6,383 bases of DNA from Actinomycetota bacterium (GTDB lineage: Bacteria > Actinomycetota > Acidimicrobiia > Acidimicrobiales > Ilumatobacteraceae), in NCBI GenBank assembly GCA_010024485.1, contig RGGX01000073.1, forward strand, positions 1-6,383, read 5' to 3'. Under the pieces are notes generated by a model. That model made no database searches. It had not been told where the DNA came from and saw only the letters and a program-made list of their open reading frames with translations. This document shows positions 1 through 5,918 of the stretch, one piece after another; position 1 is the first letter of the stretch; each line of letters opens with the position of its first letter. Position numbers and translations under genes: made by a program.

Positions 1-375
1 ACCGGCGCGATCGTCAAACTGCTCCACGTCAACCCGGACGAGGGGGCGACCCCGGTGCGACGGTTCGTTCGCACCGCTCTCCGCACCCACGAGCGGATCG
101 TCGGCTCCTATGCCGACCCAGTCGGTCAGCAGCTCATCGAGACCACCGAAGCGCTGGCCGCCGAGAGCGGGGTGCGCTGCGAGCGGATCTTCTCGACGCA
201 CCAGTCCCGCGCCGAGGCCATCCTCGACGCGGCCTCCACCAATTGGTGCGACCTGGTGCTGCTCGGCGTCGAGGGGAAGGACGTCGGTGGGGCGGCCTTC
301 CTCGGCCAGACCGCTCGGCGCGTGCTGTCCGACGCACAGATGTCGGTCGCGGTCATGGTTTTGCCACCACGATGA
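1..375 (+). CDS. Universal stress protein (UspA) domain protein, 3' part only
   Basis: The frame is open from base 1 to a TGA at 373-375, giving 124 visible residues; the start is outside the window. The visible part begins at the second beta strand of a UspA fold (VKLLHV, about residues 5-10). It continues through helices to the diagnostic last segment LVLLGVEG, then a third glycine and a final hydrophobic strand (SVAVMVLPP). The ATP-binding Usp motif is G-2x-G-9x-G-S/T. Here the glycines are encoded at 265, 274 and 304 with correct spacing, but the residue after the last glycine is Gln, followed by Thr. Usp proteins of this class bind ATP or other nucleotides and act in stress survival; the exact role is unknown. 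About 40 residues of the domain are missing upstream. The protein could be a standalone Usp of about 160 residues, or the C-terminal domain of a longer protein such as a cation/proton antiporter with a Usp tail. The stop overlaps the start of the nucleosidase gene. Confidence 0.8.
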   Translation, partial: TGAIVKLLHVNPDEGATPVRRFVRTALRTHERIVGSYADPVGQQLIETTEALAAESGVRCERIFSTHQSRAEAILDAASTNWCDLVLLGVEGKDVGGAAFLGQTARRVLSDAQMSVAVMVLPPR

Positions 376-1106
376 GCCCGATCGCGCCTTCGACGGTGGC
401 GGTCGTGATGGCCATGCGAGCGGAGGCCGCCGGGGTGCTGCAACAGCTCGGGGCACGGTCGGTCGACGGTCCGGTGCCGCTCACCTTCGAGTGGTTCGAG
501 GCCGACCGGGACGGCATCCGGGTGATCGTGGCGGTGAACGGGGTGGACCCCCGCACCGGTGTCGACTCGATCGGCACCGAGGCCGCCGCCCTCAATACCC
601 ACGAGGTCATCTCCCGTTTTGCTCCGTCGCTTGTCATCTCGGCCGGGACCGCTGGGGCCTGGACCCACTCGGGTGGGCGCGTCGGCGACCTGTACGTCTC
701 GTGGCCCCATGTCGTGCATCACGACCGGCGGATCGACCTCGACGGGATGCGCGAGTACGGGATCGGCTCGCACCCGGTGTGGGATGGCGCGCCGGCTCTG
801 GCCGACGCACTCGGGGCGCGGCTCGGCATCGTCACCACTGGGAACTCCCTCGACGAGAGCGACACCGACCGCGAGATGATCCTCTCGCTCTCCGGAGAGG
901 TGAAGGAGATGGAGGCGGCCGCCGTGGCTCAGGTGTGCGCCCTGCACGGGGTCGGCTTCGTGGCGGTGAAGGCCATCACGGATCTCGTCGACGACCCGGC
1001 GCCGACCTCGGAGCAGTTCCTCGACAATCTGGCGAGCGCCTCGACGCGACTCGCGGAGGCGGTGCCGGCGACCGTCGACCATCTCATCCACGTGAACGCC
1101 CTGTGA
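372..1106 (+). CDS. mtnN: 5'-methylthioadenosine/S-adenosylhomocysteine nucleosidase, plant MTN-like
   Basis: This 244-residue protein has the usual length for the MTA/SAH nucleosidase branch of the PNP/UDP phosphorylase superfamily. It hydrolyses the glycosidic bond of MTA, and in many members of SAH, releasing adenine; the thioribose part enters methionine salvage. Evidence seen: an N-terminal strand and MAMRAEA motif with the catalytic-site Glu18; the phosphate/ribose loop ISAGTAGAW (89-97); Met180-Glu181 in EMEAAAVAQVC, the ribose-binding pair; and the catalytic Asp204 in KAITDLVD. These match E. coli Glu12, Met173-Glu174 and Asp197 from memory, including the 23-residue Glu-Asp spacing. 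Several motifs look more like plant MTN enzymes than E. coli Pfs: GVDSIGT (63-69), HDRRI (117-121), TGNSLD (156-161). There is no signal peptide, so it is cytosolic. ATG 372 is chosen because it overlaps the upstream stop (ATGA) and places the first beta strand right after a short leader. The frame is open further upstream to 243, but that overlaps the stress gene. No Shine-Dalgarno is visible, so translation is probably coupled to the upstream gene. Confidence 0.87.
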   Translation: MSPIAPSTVAVVMAMRAEAAGVLQQLGARSVDGPVPLTFEWFEADRDGIRVIVAVNGVDPRTGVDSIGTEAAALNTHEVISRFAPSLVISAGTAGAWTHSGGRVGDLYVSWPHVVHHDRRIDLDGMREYGIGSHPVWDGAPALADALGARLGIVTTGNSLDESDTDREMILSLSGEVKEMEAAAVAQVCALHGVGFVAVKAITDLVDDPAPTSEQFLDNLASASTRLAEAVPATVDHLIHVNAL

Positions 1107-1110
1107 ACGA

Positions 1111-1134
1111 CGCGCAGGTCACGACGACCGCGCG
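1111..1134 (+). terminator. GC-rich hairpin after mtnN, possible terminator without U-tract
   Basis: Five bases after the mtnN stop, CGCGC-A-GGTC (1111-1120) pairs with GACCGCGCG (1126-1134). The result is a 9-bp stem with one bulged A at 1116 and a 5-base loop ACGAC. No run of T follows; the next bases are CGGGGCC. Such stems may end or pause transcription in actinobacteria, but the missing U-tract leaves this uncertain. It could instead protect the mRNA end. The pairing is directly visible; the function is inferred. Confidence 0.42.
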
Positions 1135-1144
1135 CGGGGCCACC

Positions 1145-1150
1145 TAGCCT
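1145..1150 (+). promoter_or_regulatory. Candidate -10 box (TAGCCT) for the mrp operon
   Basis: TAGCCT fits the TAnnnT form of a housekeeping -10 element and lies in the only intergenic gap, after the hairpin and 45 bases before the mrpA start codon. A start site near 1157 would give a leader of about 40 bases. No convincing -35 (TTGACA-like) hexamer lies 16-19 bases upstream, which is common in high-GC actinobacteria but weakens the call. Confidence 0.3.
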
Positions 1151-1195
1151 GAGGGCGAACAAGGCGCGCCGGGAAGTCGGGTCGGCACTCACATC

Positions 1196-4006
1196 ATGTT
1201 CCCCCTGCTCATCCTCCACGCCGCGCTCGGCGCCACGCTGGTCGCCCTCGGCGACCGACTCGGCCGGCGGGCCTTCGCGTTCGCCGCGGCTGCGCCGCTT
1301 GTCACCGTGGTGTGGCTCATCTCCCGACTCGGTGGGATCGTCGACGCCCAACCGGTCACCTCCTCGATCGGTTGGGTGGACGGGCTCGATCTGGCACTCG
1401 AGTTGCGGGCTGACGCGTTCGCGGCGGTGATGTTGCTGCTCGTGTCGGTCATCGGACTCGCCGTATGCGCCTACGCCCTCGGCTACTTCGGCTCTGACAC
1501 ACCGGGCCTCGGACGACTCGCCGGCCTGATGACGATGTTCGCCGGGGCGATGAGCGGCCTCGTCCTGAGCGATCACCTGCTGTCGCTCTTCGTGTTCTGG
1601 GAGCTCACCTCGGTGACGTCGTATCTGCTCATCGGCAACGACGACACCAACCCCCGAGCCCGCGACGCGGGCCTGCAGGCCCTGCTCATCACCGGCTCCG
1701 GCGGGCTCGTCATGCTCGCGGGCCTGGTGATCCTCGGCCAGTCGGCCGGCACGTACCGGCTCTCGGAGCTCGTCGCCGCGCCGCCCGCGGGCGTCGTCTC
1801 GACGACCGCGCTCGTCCTCGTGCTCGTCGGCGCGTTCACGAAGTCGGCGCAGTGGCCGTTCTCCTCATGGCTGCCGGGAGCGATGGTGGCACCCACCCCG
1901 ATCAGCACCTATCTCCACGCGGCGACGATGGTGAAGGCCGGGGTCTATCTCGTGGCGCGGCTCGCCCCGGTGTTCGCCGTCACCACCGGATGGCGGCCGG
2001 TCGTGCTGGTGGTCGGCTCGGTGACCATGATCGTCGGTGGATGGCGGGCGCTCCGTCAGGTCGATCTGAAGGTGCTCCTCGCCCACGGCACGGTCAGCCA
2101 GCTCGGCTTCATGATGATCCTCGTCGGTGCCGGCACCTACGGACTCGCCCAGGCCGCGGTCGTGGTGCTGCTCGCCCACGGTGCCTTCAAGGCGGCTCTG
2201 TTCATGGTGGTCGGGGTCATCGACCACCAGACCCACACCCGCGACATCCGCCGGATCGGAGCACTCGGCCCCGGATGGGGGAGCGTGAAGTTGACCGCCG
2301 TGCTCGCGGCGGCGTCGATGGCCGGTGTGCCGCCGCTCCTCGGATTCATCGCCAAGGAGAAGGCGTTGCTCTCGGCGGTCGACGGTCATTTCATCGGCGC
2401 CTGGTGGGTCGTCGCCGCGATCGTCGTCGGCTCGATCCTGACCTTCGCCTACTCGGCGCGATTCGTGCTCGGCGTCCTCGGTCGGCTCAACGATCCGTCC
2501 GCGGTCGACGACGACCATCCGATGGGCGGTCCCGACGCCGCCGTGCCCTCACCGGCCTTCGTGGCACCCGGGCTCCTCCTCGCGGTCTTCTCCCTCGTCG
2601 CCGGTCTCGCCCCGGTGCTCGTCGACGCGTTGGTGGCCGAGGCCACCCGATCGCTGCACCCGTCCGCCAAGCCGAAGTCCGTGGAGTTGTGGGCGGGGTT
2701 CAACTCGGCGCTCCTGCTCTCGGCGGTGGTCATCGCGATCGGCGCGTTGGTGACCGTCGCGCGCCGGCGGGTGGAGGCGACCCAGACCGCCCTGCACCGT
2801 CCGATCGCGGTGCTCCCCACCGCCGACCGCTCGTTCTGGGTGCTGCTCCAGAGCGTTCTGCGGGGTGCGAAGTGGACCACGCGGGTGGTGCAGAACGGGT
2901 CGCTGCCGATCTACCTGATGGTGATCCTCGGGGTGTCGGCGCTCGCCCCGCTCGTGCCGGCCCTTACCGGGCTCGATCGCGTACCGGTGTTCGCCGACAA
3001 CTGGTTGCACATCCCGCTGGCCGCGCTCATCGTGGCCGCTGCGATCGGTTCGACCTTGGTGCACCGCCGCATCGCTGCTGCGCTCATGCTCGGCGCCGTC
3101 GGCTACGGAATGGCCGGGCTCTACGTGGTGCAGGGCGCACCTGATCTCGCGCTCACCCAGTTCGCGATCGAGACGCTCGCCACGGTGCTCTTCGTGCTCG
3201 TACTCCAGGTGCTCCCGCGCGCGTTCACCGATCGCTCGGCTGCGGTCATCGCCCCGGTGCGCATCGCCATCGCCGCCCTTGTCGGCGTCTCGGTCTTCGT
3301 GTTCGCGCTCTCCGCCGCCGACTCGCGTGATGCGATCGACGATCCATCGGTCTCGGCCGAGATGCTCGATCGCTCGGTCCCCGACGGCAAGGGCGCGAAC
3401 GTCGTCAACGTGATCCTGGTCGACTTCCGCGGCCTCGACACCCTGGGCGAGATCACTGTGCTGCTCGTCGCCGGACTCGGGGTTGTCGCACTCGCCCGCC
3501 TCGTCCACCGGAAGCGCCTCGAGACCTCCTCACTCGTGCCGTCCCCGGTGGTGGACGCCTCCGCGCGGGTGCTGTTCGCCTCCATCCTGACGCTCGCGAT
3601 CTACTTCCTGTTCGCAGGGCACAACCAGCCCGGCGGTGGCTTCGTCGGCGGACTGACCGCCGGTGCCGCGATCAGCTTGCTGTACATCGCCGGTGGGAAC
3701 CCGGCGGTCCGGCGCCTGCTGCCGATGAAGCCGTGGACCGTGCTCGGAGGGGGCCTGTTGATCGCCGTGGTCACCGCGATCGTGCCGATCCTCCTCGGTG
3801 GCGCCGTGCTCGAACACGCCCTCCTCGAGGCCGACCTCCCGCTCCTCGGGAAGATCAAGACGACCTCCGCACTGCCCTTCGACATCGGCGTGTTCCTCGT
3901 GGTGGTCGGTCTCGTCCTGATGGCCTACGAGGCCTTCGGCGACGATCCGGAGGCATCGGAGGAGGACGCCCCGACCATGGGCGACGAACGGGTGGCCGTG
4001 CCATGA
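1196..4006 (+). CDS. mrpA: Na+/H+ antiporter Mrp subunits A and B, fused (MrpAB)
   Basis: This 936-residue polytopic membrane protein is the largest subunit of a multisubunit Mrp cation/proton antiporter. Domains in order: a NuoL-like proton channel module (about 65-430), an MbhD/DUF4040 region (about 610-675, GAPDLALTQFAIE with Asp650 and Glu659), an MbhE-like region (about 690-770, VDFRGLDTLGE), and a full MrpB/MnhB domain (about 783-915) with the signature GHNQPGGGFVGGL at 808-820. Key channel residues are present: Glu136 in the TM5 WE motif, Lys216 in TM7, Lys247 in TM8 (HAATMVKAGVYL), and Lys387/Lys389 near TM12. Spacing of the TM7 and TM8 lysines (31) matches the family. Bacillus has separate MrpA (about 800 residues) and MrpB (about 140); the fusion seen here is the form known in actinobacteria such as Corynebacterium. 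Residue 223 is Ser where Bacillus MrpA has His. ATG 1196 is the first start candidate after an in-frame TAG at 1145-1147; no clear Shine-Dalgarno precedes it. The stop overlaps the mrpC start. The C-terminus has a short acidic tail. Confidence 0.95.
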   Translation: MFPLLILHAALGATLVALGDRLGRRAFAFAAAAPLVTVVWLISRLGGIVDAQPVTSSIGWVDGLDLALELRADAFAAVMLLLVSVIGLAVCAYALGYFGSDTPGLGRLAGLMTMFAGAMSGLVLSDHLLSLFVFWELTSVTSYLLIGNDDTNPRARDAGLQALLITGSGGLVMLAGLVILGQSAGTYRLSELVAAPPAGVVSTTALVLVLVGAFTKSAQWPFSSWLPGAMVAPTPISTYLHAATMVKAGVYLVARLAPVFAVTTGWRPVVLVVGSVTMIVGGWRALRQVDLKVLLAHGTVSQLGFMMILVGAGTYGLAQAAVVVLLAHGAFKAALFMVVGVIDHQTHTRDIRRIGALGPGWGSVKLTAVLAAASMAGVPPLLGFIAKEKALLSAVDGHFIGAWWVVAAIVVGSILTFAYSARFVLGVLGRLNDPSAVDDDHPMGGPDAAVPSPAFVAPGLLLAVFSLVAGLAPVLVDALVAEATRSLHPSAKPKSVELWAGFNSALLLSAVVIAIGALVTVARRRVEATQTALHRPIAVLPTADRSFWVLLQSVLRGAKWTTRVVQNGSLPIYLMVILGVSALAPLVPALTGLDRVPVFADNWLHIPLAALIVAAAIGSTLVHRRIAAALMLGAVGYGMAGLYVVQGAPDLALTQFAIETLATVLFVLVLQVLPRAFTDRSAAVIAPVRIAIAALVGVSVFVFALSAADSRDAIDDPSVSAEMLDRSVPDGKGANVVNVILVDFRGLDTLGEITVLLVAGLGVVALARLVHRKRLETSSLVPSPVVDASARVLFASILTLAIYFLFAGHNQPGGGFVGGLTAGAAISLLYIAGGNPAVRRLLPMKPWTVLGGGLLIAVVTAIVPILLGGAVLEHALLEADLPLLGKIKTTSALPFDIGVFLVVVGLVLMAYEAFGDDPEASEEDAPTMGDERVAVP

Positions 4007-4416
4007 GCATCGTGCTCGCCCTCGTGACCGCGTTGTTGTTCGCCTGCGGATCCTGGTTGCTCATGCAGCGACGCCTCACCCGCATCATCATCGGGATCGG
4101 GCTCCTCGGCCACGGGGCGAACCTCCTGCTCATCACCTCCGGCGGTCCGGGTGGTCGACCACCGCTCATCGGCAGCGATCCCGTCGACACCATGTCCGAC
4201 CCCTTGCCCCAGGCGCTCGCTCTCACCGCGATCGTCATCACCTTCGGCGTGACCGCCTTCCTGCTCGCGCTCGGTTACCGCAGCTGGGAGATCACCCGCG
4301 ACGACGCCGTCGAGAACGACATCGAGGACACCATGGTCGCGAGACGCGAGGCCGACGGACCGGAGGGGCCGGTCGACGACGGCGAGCCGACCACCTCCGA
4401 GATCGGAGAGATGTGA
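4003..4416 (+). CDS. mrpC: Na+/H+ antiporter Mrp subunit C (NuoK-like)
   Basis: This is a small membrane subunit of 137 residues, homologous to complex I NuoK. Three transmembrane helices are visible: about 2-21, 28-45 and 70-92. Family signatures are GIGLLGHGANLLLI (31-44) and DPLPQALALTAIVITFG (66-82). Thr75 and Gly82 fall at the same positions as residues reported as important in Bacillus MrpC (from memory). It has no cytoplasmic enzyme activity of its own; it is part of the Mrp complex, likely in the ion pathway next to MrpA and MrpD. After the last helix come about 42 residues (96-137) with 15 Asp/Glu and only 3 Arg. Bacillus MrpC ends at about 112 residues, so this acidic tail is an extension. 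The start ATG overlaps the mrpA stop as ATGA. A weak GGGTGG (3990-3995) may serve as ribosome binding site. Confidence 0.95.
   Translation: MSIVLALVTALLFACGSWLLMQRRLTRIIIGIGLLGHGANLLLITSGGPGGRPPLIGSDPVDTMSDPLPQALALTAIVITFGVTAFLLALGYRSWEITRDDAVENDIEDTMVARREADGPEGPVDDGEPTTSEIGEM
4405..4408 (+). promoter_or_regulatory. Ribosome binding site supporting the GTG start of mrpD
   Basis: GGAG lies inside the end of mrpC, 4 bases before the GTG at 4413. It supports GTG 4413 as the mrpD start, together with the GTGA overlap with the mrpC stop (4414-4416). The spacing is slightly short. Confidence 0.45.
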
Positions 4417-5918
4417 GTACCGCATCGCTGGTCCCGTTGCCGATCGTGTTGCCGCTCCTCGGCGCGGCCGTGACCGTGGTGGCCGGTCGTTGGCGCGCTA
4501 TCCAACGCGCGGTGAGCGTGACGGCGCTCGCCGCCCTGGTGGTCATCTCGATCCTGTTGCTCGTGGAGGCCGAGCGCGAGGGCCATGTGGTCCAGGTCGC
4601 CGGAGGGTGGAGCGCGCCCCTCGGCATCGCGCTCGTGGTCGACCGGCTGGCGGGGATCATGCTCGTGGTCTCCTCGGTCGTGCTGCTGGTCGTGATGGTC
4701 TACGCGATCGGCCAGGCCGGCGCCGAGCGTGAGCGGATCGCGTTCCACCCGCTGTATCTCGTGCTCGCCACCGGCGTGTCGGCGAGTTTCATCACCGGTG
4801 ACCTCTTCAACCTGTTCGTGGCCTTCGAGATGATGCTCGCCGCGTCGTACGTGCTGATCACCCTCGGCGGCCGACCGGATCAGGTGCGGTCGGGCATGAC
4901 CTATGTCGTCATCTCACTGGTGGCCTCGACGCTGTTCATCTCGGTGCTCGCCCTGCTGTACGCGGCGACCGGAACGGTGAACATGGCCGAGCTCTCCATC
5001 CGTCTCGCCGAGGTCGACCCGGGGCTCAAGGCGGCGTTCTCGATCATGCTGCTCATCGTGTTCGGCATCAAGGCCGGTCTCTTCCCGCTCTTCTTCTGGC
5101 TCCCCGACAGCTATCCGACAGCGCCCGGTCCGGTGACCGCGATCTTCGCGGGGCTCCTCACCAAGGTCGGTGTCTACGCCATCATCCGGACCCAGTTGCT
5201 CCTGTTCGACACCCCCGGGTGGATGGGCACGACCCTGTTGTGGGTGGCTGGGGCGACGATGGTGGTTGGCGTCCTCGGCGCGATCGCCCAAGACGACATG
5301 AAGCGCATCCTCGCCTTCCACATCATCAGCCAGATCGGCTACATGATCCTCGGCCTCGGGCTGCTGACGGTCGCCGGTGTCGCGGCGGCGGTGTTCTACG
5401 TGATCCACCACATCATCGTGAAGACCGCGCTCTTCCTGGTGGCCGGGCTCGTCGACCGCCGGGCCGGCACCAGCCGACTCTCGGAGATGGGGGGTCTGGT
5501 GCGCACCGCGCCACTCATCGCGGCGCTGTTCGCCGTGCCGGCGCTCAGCCTCGCCGGTCTGCCGCCGTTCTCCGGCTTCCTCGCCAAGTTCGCGCTCGTC
5601 GATGCCGGCCTCGAAGTCGACCGATGGGCGATCGTCACGGCCTCACTCGCCGTCGGGCTGTTCACCCTCTACTCGATGACCAAGATCTGGGCCGGGGTGT
5701 TCTGGGGGGAGCGCGATACGGCGCCGTCGCGGGAGCCGATGGCTGACGGTCGACTCGGTTCGCCGCTGTGGATGGTGGTCGCCACGGCCTCTTTGGTGGC
5801 GGGTTCGATCGCGTTCTCCGTCTGGGCCGGGCCCCTCCACGAGTTGTCGCTCCGGGCCGCCGGGGACCTGCTCGACCCCTCGGTGTACGTCGAGGCGGTG
5901 CTGGGGGTGGACCGATGA
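4413..5918 (+). CDS. mrpD: Na+/H+ antiporter Mrp subunit D (NuoM/NuoN-like)
   Basis: This 501-residue polytopic membrane protein has the usual length for MrpD (about 490-500) and is the second complex I-like channel subunit of the antiporter. The proton-antiporter core spans about residues 130-420. Visible key residues: Phe138-Glu139 in TM5 (VAFEMMLAASYVLI), Lys220 in TM7 (GIKAGLFPLFFWLPDSYPTAPGPV), Lys251 in TM8 (GLLTKVGVYAI), His332/His333 and Lys337 in HHIIVKTALFLVAGLV, and Lys392 in TM12 (FSGFLAKFAL). The SYPTAPGPV sequence after TM7 and the FE rather than WE motif separate MrpD from MrpA. The subunit sits in the cytoplasmic membrane and is thought to take part in the proton (and possibly cation) path. 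GTG 4413 is chosen as start: it overlaps the mrpC stop, has a GGAG upstream, and puts the first hydrophobic helix at residues 7-24. The stop overlaps mrpE. Confidence 0.96.
   Translation: MSTASLVPLPIVLPLLGAAVTVVAGRWRAIQRAVSVTALAALVVISILLLVEAEREGHVVQVAGGWSAPLGIALVVDRLAGIMLVVSSVVLLVVMVYAIGQAGAERERIAFHPLYLVLATGVSASFITGDLFNLFVAFEMMLAASYVLITLGGRPDQVRSGMTYVVISLVASTLFISVLALLYAATGTVNMAELSIRLAEVDPGLKAAFSIMLLIVFGIKAGLFPLFFWLPDSYPTAPGPVTAIFAGLLTKVGVYAIIRTQLLLFDTPGWMGTTLLWVAGATMVVGVLGAIAQDDMKRILAFHIISQIGYMILGLGLLTVAGVAAAVFYVIHHIIVKTALFLVAGLVDRRAGTSRLSEMGGLVRTAPLIAALFAVPALSLAGLPPFSGFLAKFALVDAGLEVDRWAIVTASLAVGLFTLYSMTKIWAGVFWGERDTAPSREPMADGRLGSPLWMVVATASLVAGSIAFSVWAGPLHELSLRAAGDLLDPSVYVEAVLGVDR
5903..5910 (+). 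promoter_or_regulatory. Ribosome binding site of mrpE
   Basis: GGGGGTGG lies within the last codons of mrpD and ends 4 bases before ATG 5915. It is purine-rich and compatible with a Shine-Dalgarno role, supporting ATG 5915 as the mrpE start. Confidence 0.4.

Noticed and set aside
243..371. Longer N-terminus for the nucleosidase starting at GTG 243
   Set aside because: It would add 43 Arg/Gly-rich residues overlapping the conserved Usp motif. The family fold begins at the strand just after ATG 372.
126..1091. Long minus-strand open frame of 321 codons opposite the Usp and nucleosidase genes
   Set aside because: Its translation is rich in Arg, His, Asp and Glu with no recognisable motif. It mirrors two well-supported genes; such frames are expected at this G+C content.
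1163..1170. GGCGCGCC palindrome before mrpA as a regulator binding site
   Set aside because: An 8-base GC-only palindrome is likely by chance in DNA of this composition, and no second copy or spacing pattern supports an operator.
1852..3144. Plus-strand open frame of 430 codons overlapping mrpA in another frame
   Set aside because: It is Arg/Gly/Ala-rich with no family motif, while the overlapping MrpA frame has conserved residues throughout.
2549..3508. Minus-strand open frame of 319 codons opposite mrpA
   Set aside because: It is highly charged and low in complexity (His/Arg/Asp/Glu), with no domain. It is a complement shadow of hydrophobic membrane codons.
1196..5918. Complex I (nuoL/M/K) or group 4 membrane hydrogenase genes
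   Set aside because: The MrpB domain, MbhD/MbhE-like regions inside subunit A, the order A(B)-C-D-E and the MrpE signature identify an Mrp antiporter. No redox or hydrogenase subunits are present.
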